Below, in pieces: positions 17,084-24,772 of a DNA stretch of 53,261 nt. The position numbers and the translations under genes were made by a program. Source of the stretch: Allomesorhizobium camelthorni (lineage in GTDB: Bacteria; Pseudomonadota; Alphaproteobacteria; Rhizobiales; Rhizobiaceae); assembly GCF_011045125.1 (NCBI RefSeq), contig NZ_JAAKZF010000040.1:1-53261 (forward strand). The letters run 5' to 3'. Each line of letters begins with the position of its first letter. Positions within the stretch are counted from its first letter, which is position 1. The notes beneath the pieces are model-generated. The model was not told where the DNA came from, did no database searches, and saw only the letters and a program-made list of their open reading frames with translations.

Positions 17084-18888
17084 GCGACATTCACTTCGAT
17101 ATTGCCAGCCTGCATGCCTCCTATGGCGCGGGCCTGAGCGTCGCCGAAATGATCGAGACCGTGTTTCTGCGGATCGCCGAAGCGAATGACCCCGGCATCT
17201 TTATCCATCTCGCCGCAAAAGGCGAACTTCTCGCCGAGGCGGAGGCGCTCGGCGCGTTCGATCCCGAAAACAAGCCGCTCTGGGGCGTTCCCTTCGCAGC
17301 CAAGGACAACATCGATGTGGCCGGCATGCCGACCACGGCCGGCTGCGCCGAATATGCCTATATGCCCAGGCGCGACGCGACGGTCGTGGCACTACTGAAA
17401 GCGGCGGGCGCGCTGGTCGTCGGCAAGACCAATCTCGACCAGTTCGCCACGGGCCTGGTCGGCGTCCGCTCGCCCTATCCAATCCCGAGGAATGCGATCG
17501 ATGCCGCACTGGTGCCTGGCGGTTCGTCGTCGGGCTCCGCCGTTGCGACGGCGCGGGGCATCGTTTCGTTCGCGCTCGGTACCGACACAGCAGGTTCCGG
17601 GCGCATTCCGGCAGGGCTCAACAACATCGTCGGCCTGAAGCCCACCGTCGGCGTACTCTCGACCGCCGGTGTCGTGCCGGCCTGCCGTACGCTCGACTGC
17701 GTATCGATTTTCGCCCTGACAGTGGACGACGCGGCGACCGTGTTCGATGTCGTCGCCCAAGAGGACCCCGACGACGTCTATTCCAGAGCGATGCCGGTCG
17801 GTTCGCAGGGTCAGCGTCCGCCGGTGCTGACCGTCGGCGTGCCGACCGGCTCTGACCTTAAATTTTTTGGCGACGAGACTATGCGGGCCGGATTCGATGC
17901 GGCGCTGGACAAGCTCGAACAACTCGGCTGCAGGCGGGTGGAAATCCCTTTCGGCGATTTTTACGCGACCGCCGATCTACTTTACGAGGGCGCGTGGGTC
18001 GCCGAGCGCTACGCAGCAATCCAGCACTTCATGGATACACACGAAGACGCAATGCACCCGGTGACGCGCACGATCATCGGCGGCGCGCGAAAACTATCCG
18101 CCGCCGACGCCTTCAAAGGACTCTATGCGCTCCAGGCGCTCAAGACGAAAATCGCTCCGATCATCGCTTCGCTCGACCTCTTCTGCGTACCCACGGCTCC
18201 GACCCACTATACGGTCGATGCCGTTCTCGCGGATCCAGTCGTCACCAACAGCCGGCTTGGAACCTATACGAATTTCGTCAACCTGCTCGACATGTGCGGC
18301 ATCGCGGTGCCGACTGGTATGCGTGGCGACGGATTTCCGATGAGCGTGACGCTGCTTGCGCCAGCCGGCAAGGACCGGCTCGTCGTATCACTTGCCCGCG
18401 ACGTGCACGAGGCGAGCAGACTGCCGCTCGGGGCGACGGGCTGGGCCGCGCCTACCGGCCGCGACCGCGCAGCATCCGAAAGGGGCGACATCGAGCTCGT
18501 GGTCGTCGGCGCGCATCTGTCCGGCATGGCGCTCAACGGTCAGCTTAGGGAAATTGGCGCGCAATTTCACCGCACCGCGCGAACTGCCGCCTGTTACAAG
18601 CTCTATGCCCTTGCGGGCCAGTCGGCACCGAAGCCGGGCATGCTTCGATGCGCGGGCGGAGCCGGCGTGCCTATCGAGGTAGAGGTTTGGGGCCTGTCGG
18701 CTGCTGCCTTCGGCCGCTTCGTCGCTGCGGTCCCGCCGCCGCTCGGCATCGGCACAATTCTGCTCGAGGACGGGAGTTCTCCGAAAGGCTTCCTGGTCGA
18801 GCAGGCCGGGTTGGAAGGTGCGATTGAGATTTCGTCTTACGGTGGATGGCGGCCATACATCGCCAGCATGAACATCGCGGCCGGGTAG
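17080..18888 (+). CDS. atzF: Allophanate hydrolase
   Basis: 602 residues, close to the 605 of Pseudomonas AtzF. The amidase-signature half has the catalytic Lys75 (PFAAKDNID), cis-Ser149 (PGGSSSGSA) and nucleophile Ser173 (DTAGSGRIPA), with the spacing 74 and 24 seen in AtzF. A C-terminal allophanate-hydrolase domain follows from about residue 470 (LVVVGAHLSGMALNGQL), as in AtzF and DUR1. It converts allophanate to ammonia and CO2. The GTG start at 17080 overlaps the cupin stop and has GGGAGGGAA just upstream. No urea carboxylase is present, so the allophanate should come from BiuH. Confidence 0.92.
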   Translation: MSDIHFDIASLHASYGAGLSVAEMIETVFLRIAEANDPGIFIHLAAKGELLAEAEALGAFDPENKPLWGVPFAAKDNIDVAGMPTTAGCAEYAYMPRRDATVVALLKAAGALVVGKTNLDQFATGLVGVRSPYPIPRNAIDAALVPGGSSSGSAVATARGIVSFALGTDTAGSGRIPAGLNNIVGLKPTVGVLSTAGVVPACRTLDCVSIFALTVDDAATVFDVVAQEDPDDVYSRAMPVGSQGQRPPVLTVGVPTGSDLKFFGDETMRAGFDAALDKLEQLGCRRVEIPFGDFYATADLLYEGAWVAERYAAIQHFMDTHEDAMHPVTRTIIGGARKLSAADAFKGLYALQALKTKIAPIIASLDLFCVPTAPTHYTVDAVLADPVVTNSRLGTYTNFVNLLDMCGIAVPTGMRGDGFPMSVTLLAPAGKDRLVVSLARDVHEASRLPLGATGWAAPTGRDRAASERGDIELVVVGAHLSGMALNGQLREIGAQFHRTARTAACYKLYALAGQSAPKPGMLRCAGGAGVPIEVEVWGLSAAAFGRFVAAVPPPLGIGTILLEDGSSPKGFLVEQAGLEGAIEISSYGGWRPYIASMNIAAG

Positions 18889-19447
18889 GCGCGGTTCAGA
18901 AATCGTTCAGGCTGACGACATCCAACTCGGCCCATTCTTGTTTCACTTGGCTAGGAAAGTGCCGACATCCGCACCAAGGGGTCGACGGCCTTTAGCGCAT
19001 CGGCATCCTTGCGGCCTAATAGTACTCGTGCTCGCAGGACGGGCGTTGGCGAGGCCTTCCGAGCTAATTGAGGAATCCAAAGTGCGCTGAGCTTGGGACA
19101 ACCGAGACGGCCTGACGTATTGCGAGTGCTATTACCGCTTCGAACTCGCGCAATGACGGGTGGTGGCGGCGGGAAGCGGTCGCCCGGCGGCAGTAGATCG
19201 GTTTCCTTTTTGGCGCAGAGCTGTTCGCTCGTATGCGCGAGGGTCAAAGTCAAAGTCGCATAGTATGTGGTCTGCGGAGCCATTGAATGAGAGCCTTCTT
19301 TCTACCAGGCCTGGCCTCTGTCTCCAGGCGCACATTTGCGGCGGAGAGTGCCTAATCCGTCGGCGTTGCGATGATTTCTACGCCATATGTGCGTTGCATA
19401 ATCCGCTAACACGGGAAAATGCCGGCGCGTCTGGCCGCAATTCGGGC
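18889..19447. other. Intergenic, upstream of the guanidine operon
   Basis: This space separates the end of atzF from the sigma-54-like promoter. A reverse-strand open frame (18951-19283) with a proline run has no ribosome-binding site and no family resemblance. Upstream binding sites for an RpoN activator would be expected here, but I could not pick out a convincing NtrC site. Confidence 0.4.
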
Positions 19448-19463
19448 TGGCACGCTCTTTGCT
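19448..19463 (+). promoter_or_regulatory. Sigma-54 (RpoN) -24/-12 promoter of the guanidine operon
   Basis: TGGCACGCTCTTTGCT matches the RpoN consensus TGGCACG-N4-TTGC[A/T] at every conserved base. GG at 19449-19450 and GC at 19461-19462 are 12 bases apart. The predicted start near 19474 lies just before the riboswitch P1 stem at 19482, so the transcript would begin with the aptamer. This links the operon to nitrogen limitation as well as guanidine. Confidence 0.75.
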
Positions 19464-19479
19464 TCGTAAATTCCGTGCA

Positions 19480-19592
19480 GAGCGTCTAGGGTTCCGGCCG
19501 CCACCAAGCGGTGCTGGTCCAAGAGACGCGACCGCCAGGGATGCACTGAGGCATCCGGCGGAACACGGCGGGCCAAAATCCCGGGAGAACCC
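19480..19592 (+). ncRNA. Guanidine-I (ykkC) riboswitch
   Basis: The conserved aptamer blocks occur in order: CTAGGGTTCCG (19486-19496), GCTGGTCCAAGAG (19513-19525), ACACGG (19564-19569), and GGGCCAAAATCCCGGGAGA (19570-19588). P1 is a perfect 6-bp pairing of GCGTCT (19482-19487) with AGACGC (19524-19529). The other expected hairpins are present: CCGC/GCGG around 19499-19510, and GGATGC/GCATCC nested in CCGCC/GGCGG (19532-19562). It binds guanidinium and normally switches expression on. A further hairpin AACCC-TGCAC-GGGTT just downstream could belong to the expression platform. The genes below encode a guanidine hydrolase and an importer, which fits. Confidence 0.93.
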
Positions 19593-19689
19593 TGCACGGG
19601 TTTGCTGGCGCGAACCTCCTCCCGGTTGCGCTCCGTGAACCCCCAACAAATATCCGGACGCAATCCGGATCGAGACCAGGGGTATGCAA

Positions 19690-20754
19690 ATGCTTCGCAA
19701 GCTGGCCGGGCTCGTCTTAGCCGCCTCACTCGGTTTTTCGTTCATTCCAGCCGCCGACGCGGCGCCCAAAAAGGACTTCAAGATCTGCTGGTCGATCTAT
19801 GTCGGGTGGATGCCATGGGGCTATCTTTCCGACAGCGGCATCATGAAGAAGTGGGCGGACAAGTACGGCATCGATGTCGAGATTACCCGCATCAACGACT
19901 ATGTCGAAAGCATCAACCAGTATACGGCCGGCGGCTTCGACGGCTGTTCGATGACCAACATGGATGCGCTGTCGATACCCGCCGGCGGCGGAGTGGACAC
20001 AACGGCGCTGATCATCGGCGATTTCTCCAACGGCAACGACGCCGTGATCCTGAAAGACAAGACAGGGCTGGCCGACATTGCCGGCCAGAAGGTCAATCTC
20101 GTCGAGCTTTCCGTGTCTCACTATCTGCTGGCGCGGGCGCTGGAGACGGTCAATCTTGCTGAAAAAGACATCACGGTCGTCAACACCTCCGATGCCGACA
20201 TGGTCGCCGCCTACGGTACCGGTGACGTCACGTCCGTCGTCACCTGGAACCCGCTGGTTTCCGAGATTGTCACCATGCCCGGCGCGCACAAGGTCTTCGA
20301 TTCATCGCAGATTCCCGGCGAGATCATCGACATGATGGTCGTGAACACGGAGACGCTGAAGGACAATCCGGCGCTGGGCAAGGCGCTTGTCGGCGCCTGG
20401 TACGAAGCGATGGACCTGATGACATCGGAAACGCCCGAAGGGCAGGCAGCCAAGGAGGAGATGGCAAAGGCTTCCGGCACGGACCTTGCCGGCTTCGACG
20501 CGCAACTCGCCTCGACCGCAATGTTCTTCGAAGCCGCCAAGGCGGTCGAGTTCACCAAAGGCGCCGAACTGCCGAAGACGATGGATATTGTCCGCAACTT
20601 TCTGTTCGACCACGGTATCCTCGGCACCAACGCGACGAGTGTCGACGTGGTGGGCATGAGTTTCCCCGGCGGCTCCACCCTTGGCGACGTCAACAACATC
20701 AAGCTTCGTTTCGACCCGACCTACATGGCGGAAGCCGCCGCTGGAACGCTCTGA
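19690..20754 (+). CDS. Urea-carboxylase-region-type ABC substrate-binding protein (probable guanidine importer)
   Basis: 354 residues with a Sec-type signal peptide ending near ADAAPKK, so it is periplasmic. The mature sequence (FKICWSIYVGWMPWGYLSDS, then the NDYVESINQYTAGGFDGCSM segment and SFPGGSTLGDVNNI-like text) is that of binding proteins linked to urea carboxylase or guanidine riboswitches. A guanidinium-like cation is the likely ligand, given the riboswitch and the hydrolase. I chose the ATG at 19690 because AGGGG lies 7 bases upstream; the ATG at 19684 is too close to it. It is the first gene of a five-gene operon with the riboswitch in its leader. Confidence 0.87.
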   Translation: MLRKLAGLVLAASLGFSFIPAADAAPKKDFKICWSIYVGWMPWGYLSDSGIMKKWADKYGIDVEITRINDYVESINQYTAGGFDGCSMTNMDALSIPAGGGVDTTALIIGDFSNGNDAVILKDKTGLADIAGQKVNLVELSVSHYLLARALETVNLAEKDITVVNTSDADMVAAYGTGDVTSVVTWNPLVSEIVTMPGAHKVFDSSQIPGEIIDMMVVNTETLKDNPALGKALVGAWYEAMDLMTSETPEGQAAKEEMAKASGTDLAGFDAQLASTAMFFEAAKAVEFTKGAELPKTMDIVRNFLFDHGILGTNATSVDVVGMSFPGGSTLGDVNNIKLRFDPTYMAEAAAGTL

Positions 20755-20766
20755 CGCAGGCGCGAC

Positions 20767-21675
20767 ATGGTGGCCAGAGGAATCGATACGCTGAATGCAG
20801 GACACGACGCGGGCCAAATAGTCCCGCGCCGCGCGCAGCGTAGATCGAAAGTGCGCCTTCGCCTGATTAACGCGAGGGTTTCGCGAGGCGGCGCCTTGTT
20901 CCTCGGCGCATTGCCGTTTCTGGTCGTGGCGGTCGCCTATCTGGTCACCTCGGGCGAAAGGCTGGCGGCCAATCCCAATGACAAGCTCTTGCCGTCGGCC
21001 GTGCACATGTGGTCGGCCTTTCTGGACCTTGCCACGGTGCCGGACAGGCGCTCCGGCGATCTCATCCTCTGGGTCGACACTTATGCCAGTCTGATCAGGC
21101 TGTTTATCGGGGTGGGCGCGGCGACTTTTATCGCACTCACGCTCGGCATCGCCATCGGCTTCATCCCGCGGGTGCGGGCGCTTCTTCTTCCCTTCGTCAC
21201 CGTTGTCTGCGTCATCCCGCCGCTGGCGCTGCTACCGATCCTGTTCATCGCACTCGGTTTGGGCGAGACAGCAAAAATCACGCTGATCGCGACCGGCGTC
21301 GCTCCGGTGATGGTCCGCGACATCGCCAACCGCGTCATTGACTTGCCGCCCGAGCTTGTCGCCAAGGCACAGACGCTGGGCGGCAACAGTTGGACCATGG
21401 TTTTGAGGTTCGTCCTGCCGCAGGTCATGCCGCGCCTGCTGACATGCGTTCGGCTGGCGCTCGGACCGGCCTGGCTTTTCCTGATCGCCGCCGAAGCCAT
21501 CGCCTCAACCGAGGGCCTTGGTTACCGCATTTTCCTCGTCCGCCGCTATCTGTCGATGGATGTCATCTTGCCATACGTTGCATGGATCACGCTGCTTGCC
21601 GTCATGACCGACTGGCTGCTGGTGCGGCTTTCGCATGCCGTTTCCCCGTGGGCTCATCCGGTGGAAGGCAAATGA
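20767..21675 (+). CDS. ABC transporter permease of the guanidine cluster
   Basis: 302 residues. A basic N-terminal tail of about 40 residues precedes roughly six membrane helices. The EAA-type loop is seen at LPPELVAKAQTLGGNSWTMV followed by LRFVLPQVMPR, and the C-terminal part has AIASTEGLGYRIFLVRRYLS, as in permeases associated with urea carboxylase loci. It follows the binding protein by 12 bp, and its stop overlaps the ATPase start (ATGA). Confidence 0.87.
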   Translation: MVARGIDTLNAGHDAGQIVPRRAQRRSKVRLRLINARVSRGGALFLGALPFLVVAVAYLVTSGERLAANPNDKLLPSAVHMWSAFLDLATVPDRRSGDLILWVDTYASLIRLFIGVGAATFIALTLGIAIGFIPRVRALLLPFVTVVCVIPPLALLPILFIALGLGETAKITLIATGVAPVMVRDIANRVIDLPPELVAKAQTLGGNSWTMVLRFVLPQVMPRLLTCVRLALGPAWLFLIAAEAIASTEGLGYRIFLVRRYLSMDVILPYVAWITLLAVMTDWLLVRLSHAVSPWAHPVEGK

Positions 21676-22493
21676 GCCGTATCGTCGTCCATGGGCTGGA
21701 GAAAAGCTATGGCGACGCCCGCGTCCTGGAGCGGGTCAACGTCGTCGCCGAGGCCGGCGAATTTCTGTCCCTGGTCGGTGCAAGCGGCTGCGGAAAATCG
21801 ACGTTCCTGCGGATCCTGCTCGGCCAGGAACAGGCGAGCGGCGGTGTGGTCGTTGTCGGCGATAGCCCGATCGTACCTCAGCCGACTCCCGAGCGCGGCA
21901 TCGTTTTTCAGCGCTACTCGGTGTTTCCGCATCTCACGGCCCTGCAGAACGTGATTCTGGTCGAAGACTTCCGCTCAGGCGGCCCGTTCGGCCGCGTCTT
22001 CGGCGTAAAACGCAAGCGCGCGAGAGAAGAGGCCGAAGCTATGCTGGAACGAGTCGGCCTCAGCCATGCGCGCGACCTCTATCCCGCTTCGCTTTCCGGC
22101 GGCATGCAGCAGCGCCTCGCGATCGCGCAGACCCTGCTCGGCCGTCCGCGGGTACTGCTTCTCGACGAGCCGTTCGGCGCGCTCGATCCCGGCATCCGCG
22201 TCGAGATGCACGAACTGCTAACAGAAATCTGGACCGAACACGGCATGACCGTGGTGATGGTCACGCACGACATCGGGGAGGCCTTCAAGCTCGGCACACG
22301 CGTCCTCGTCTTCGACAAGGTGCGCCACGATCCCCAGTTTCCGTCCGCCTACGGCGCGACGATCACCTACGATCTGAAGCTCGACCGCAAGACCCGGGCT
22401 TCTTCCCAAGACGTGGCCAAAGTGGCCTCGATGGTCGGGACGGCCCGGCTGGATACCGCAGTAGCGACGACGGCGTCGCAAGGGAGACCTTGA
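21672..22493 (+). CDS. ABC transporter ATP-binding protein of the guanidine cluster
   Basis: 273 residues with Walker A GASGCGKST, Q-loop FQRYSVFPHLTALQN, signature LSGGMQQR, Walker B VLLLDEPFGALD and H-loop VTHDIGEAF. The region between the Q-loop and the signature contains an insert (FRSGGPFGRVFGVKRKRARE), and the C-terminus carries an extension of about 60 residues after the core. The ATG at 21672 overlaps the permease stop, and the hydrolase ATG abuts its own stop directly. Confidence 0.89.
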   Translation: MSRIVVHGLEKSYGDARVLERVNVVAEAGEFLSLVGASGCGKSTFLRILLGQEQASGGVVVVGDSPIVPQPTPERGIVFQRYSVFPHLTALQNVILVEDFRSGGPFGRVFGVKRKRAREEAEAMLERVGLSHARDLYPASLSGGMQQRLAIAQTLLGRPRVLLLDEPFGALDPGIRVEMHELLTEIWTEHGMTVVMVTHDIGEAFKLGTRVLVFDKVRHDPQFPSAYGATITYDLKLDRKTRASSQDVAKVASMVGTARLDTAVATTASQGRP

Positions 22494-23702
22494 ATGTCCA
22501 GAAACATTCCCGAACGCAGCCACCGCCGCGCGGGCCTCGTCGCCCGGGAGCCGATGGAACGCTTTCACCATCCCGATTTCGACGCCCGCGGCACGCAGGG
22601 CTGGAAATCGATCGAGGCCGAAGGGAAGCTGTCAGAGGCCGGCTGGCGCAAGGAGCAGCAATGGGCGCTCGACATGGGCCTGCCGGGATCGGATTCGATC
22701 ATCGACAAGTCGATCCCGACATTTTCGCGCGGAGAGCTTCCGCATTTCGCCGGAATCAACACCTTCCTCAAGGCGCCCTATGTCGAGAACGTCCGCGATG
22801 TCGGCAAATATGACGCGGCTGTCATCGGAATCCCGTTCGACAGCGGCACCACCTATCGCCCGGGAACCCGTTTCGGGCCGCAGGGCATCCGCCGCATTTC
22901 GGCGCTCTACACGCCGTACAATTACGAACTCGGCGTTGATCTGCGCGAGCAGATGACGCTCTGCGACGCTGGCGACGTTTTCACCATCCCCGCCAACCTC
23001 GAAAAGAGCTTCGACCAGATTACCAAGGGCGTGAGCCATGTGGCCTCCTCGGGAGCACTGCCGATCATGCTGGGCGGCGATCATTCGATCGGCTTTCCCT
23101 GCGTTCGCGGCATCGCCGACGTCACCTCCAAGCGCATAGGCATCATCCATTTCGATCGTCACATCGACATCCAGGAAAAGGATCTTGATGAACGCATGCA
23201 CACCACGCCCTGGTATTGGGCAACCAACTTGCCGAATGTCTCGGCGACAAATCTGGTGCAGCTCGGCATCGGCGGCTGGCAGGTTCCCCGCTACGGCGTG
23301 GCTGAAGCGCGGAAGCGGGGCACGAATGTGCTGACCATTTCCGACATTGAACAGATGGGCCTTGAGAAGGCGGCCGAAATAGCGCTCGAACTCGCCTGGA
23401 AAGACGCCGACGCCGTCTACATCTCCTTCGATGTCGACAGCATCGATTGCGGTTTCGTGCCCGGCACGGGCTGGCCGGAGCCGGGTGGCTTTCTGCCGCG
23501 CGAGGCGCTCAAGCTTCTCGGACTCGTGGCGGCGCCCGGCATCTGCGGGCTGGAGGTGGTCGAAGTTTCCCCGCCCTACGACACCTCCGACATCACTGCT
23601 CTGTTCGGCGTACGCGTCGTCGTCGAGGCGCTTGGCTCGATGGTCGCGCACGGCAATCTCGGCAAGCATAAATCCATCATCGACAAGCCGGTGAGTTTCT
23701 GA
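22494..23702 (+). CDS. gdmH: Guanidine hydrolase, GdmH-like (ureohydrolase family)
   Basis: 402 residues, longer than agmatinases because of an N-terminal extension of about 100 residues, as in Sll1077/GdmH. The arginase-family metal ligands are present: GGDHSIG, FDRHIDIQ and SFDVDSID. The second motif reads DRHID instead of the usual DAHxD, a feature I recall from the guanidine-associated group. The block MHTTPWYWATNLPNVSATNL and the segment VQLGIGGWQVPR also fit that group. The enzyme would split guanidine to urea and ammonia with a nickel-containing centre in the cytoplasm. The guanidine riboswitch upstream is strong context. Agmatinase or guanidinobutyrase are the alternatives. Confidence 0.87.
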   Translation: MSRNIPERSHRRAGLVAREPMERFHHPDFDARGTQGWKSIEAEGKLSEAGWRKEQQWALDMGLPGSDSIIDKSIPTFSRGELPHFAGINTFLKAPYVENVRDVGKYDAAVIGIPFDSGTTYRPGTRFGPQGIRRISALYTPYNYELGVDLREQMTLCDAGDVFTIPANLEKSFDQITKGVSHVASSGALPIMLGGDHSIGFPCVRGIADVTSKRIGIIHFDRHIDIQEKDLDERMHTTPWYWATNLPNVSATNLVQLGIGGWQVPRYGVAEARKRGTNVLTISDIEQMGLEKAAEIALELAWKDADAVYISFDVDSIDCGFVPGTGWPEPGGFLPREALKLLGLVAAPGICGLEVVEVSPPYDTSDITALFGVRVVVEALGSMVAHGNLGKHKSIIDKPVSF

Positions 23703-23704
23703 AC

Positions 23705-24223
23705 ATGCACGACGATCATCATCACAGCCACGGCCACCACCATGACGGTGACGACCATCACCATCCCCATCCGCCTGGCCACAACGGGCCGGCGGGGAAG
23801 CCTCTGCAGTGGCAGACACCGCATCTGCCTCACGACGTTCTCAACGAACAGCCTATCGATTCAAGAATGGTCGACATCGATCTTGTCGAAACGGCCTTTC
23901 TCGAAGGATTTGCGCGTGCGCCCGATCCATCCAGCTTCCTGCGCCTTGCCGGCATACCCTTCGTAGGCGAAACGGCGGACGGCCTGCGGCTCCATTTGCT
24001 GCGCGTCGAGACCGAAGATCTTGTCGACGTAGGCGCGGTCATGCCGCTCGTCGGCGGCGCCGGCGTGACGTATCATCCGCTGCCTGCGAAGCTGACTTCG
24101 CACCGGCGGCGCCTTTCCTTTGTCTATCATGACGGCACGGAACAAAGGCATCTCGGCTTTGCCGCCGCGCGAGCCCTCGCGGACCGTTCCGCTGCTGCAC
24201 AAATCGACATTGCCGGGCATTGA
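23705..24223 (+). CDS. Histidine-rich protein, possible nickel donor for the guanidine hydrolase
   Basis: 172 residues. The first 25 or so are dominated by His and Asp (MHDDHHHSHGHHHDGDDHHH and onward), a classic metal-binding tail like those of HypB and UreE. The rest is a soluble domain of about 140 residues that I do not recognise. It has no membrane segment or signal peptide. It starts 2 bp after the GdmH-like gene and is the last gene in the riboswitch operon. The known GdmH requires nickel, so a role in nickel storage or delivery is a reasonable inference. I see no GTPase motif, so it is not HypB-like. Confidence 0.8.
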   Translation: MHDDHHHSHGHHHDGDDHHHPHPPGHNGPAGKPLQWQTPHLPHDVLNEQPIDSRMVDIDLVETAFLEGFARAPDPSSFLRLAGIPFVGETADGLRLHLLRVETEDLVDVGAVMPLVGGAGVTYHPLPAKLTSHRRRLSFVYHDGTEQRHLGFAAARALADRSAAAQIDIAGH

Positions 24224-24238
24224 ACGTGGCCCCAGATC

Positions 24239-24270
24239 ACCATCGCCTTGCTGATTGGCATGGCGATGGT
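24239..24270. terminator. Hairpin after the guanidine operon
   Basis: ACCATCGCC (24239-24247) and GGCGATGGT (24262-24270) form a perfect 9-bp stem with a 14-base loop, 15 bases past the last stop. There is no T-run after it, so intrinsic termination is uncertain. Confidence 0.3.
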
Positions 24271-24395
24271 GGAACGCCGTTGGCGAGGGCGGAAATTACG
24301 ATGAGCAAGAAGTGGTGGACAAGGCTGCGGCAGATCCGGAACCTGTTGTATCAATTTTTGAAGGTCCGCGCCGACCGCCTCTGATGCCGACGGCG

Positions 24396-24602
24396 TCAGA
24401 GTTCAAGCGCCTCCCTCAACGTCGGGCTACTCTTGATGCGAAGATCAAGGTCGGCCTCGATGTGATCAATGTGATGCAGCATCAGCGCGCTGGCCAGTTC
24501 GGAGTTGCCGTCTTTAAGCGCGTCCAGAATTTTAACATGCTCGCCGTGTCCGCAACTGGAGACGCCAGAACGGCCGTAAAGCGCGATCACGAACGATCGC
24601 CT
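24396..24602 (-). pseudogene. C-terminal fragment of a GntR (FCD) regulator
   Basis: The reverse reading gives RRSFVIALYGRSGVSSCGHG followed by EHVKILDALKDGNSELASAL and MLHHIDHIEADLDLR, the last three helices of an FCD ligand-binding domain. The conserved H of GHGEHV and the final HIDHIE are visible. The DNA-binding domain is gone: upstream sequence (24603-24760) has no winged helix. It is a decayed regulator between the guanidine and Dha operons, and it may once have controlled one of them. Confidence 0.7.
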
Positions 24603-24772
24603 ACCGGCCCCGAAAGAACTCGAGTGGAAACGATAGCCTTCAATTGGCAAACCAGGCGGCGGTCACCTCAGTTAACCGAATCTACCTGTATTGACGCTGT
24701 CGTGCCTTGAGATTGAGGAAACTTCCCAAAATGGCGGCGGAGGTTCCCCAGATCCCTCGCCCGTGCTTCGAT

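Noticed and set aside
17080-18888. The amidase as part of a urea amidolyase (urea carboxylase plus allophanate hydrolase) system or as AtzE
   Set aside because: No biotin carboxylase gene is present, and the protein has the C-terminal allophanate hydrolase domain that AtzE lacks.
18951-19283. Minus-strand frame with a proline run upstream of the guanidine operon
   Set aside because: No ribosome-binding site, no recognisable domain, and it lies in a likely regulatory region.
22494-23702. Ordinary agmatinase
   Set aside because: The N-terminal extension, the DRHID motif and the guanidine riboswitch upstream favour a GdmH-type guanidine hydrolase, though only an assay can settle it.
24255-24710. 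Plus-strand frame of 151 codons after the guanidine operon
   Set aside because: The opposite strand shows a recognisable FCD-domain fragment; the plus-strand product is not like any family.
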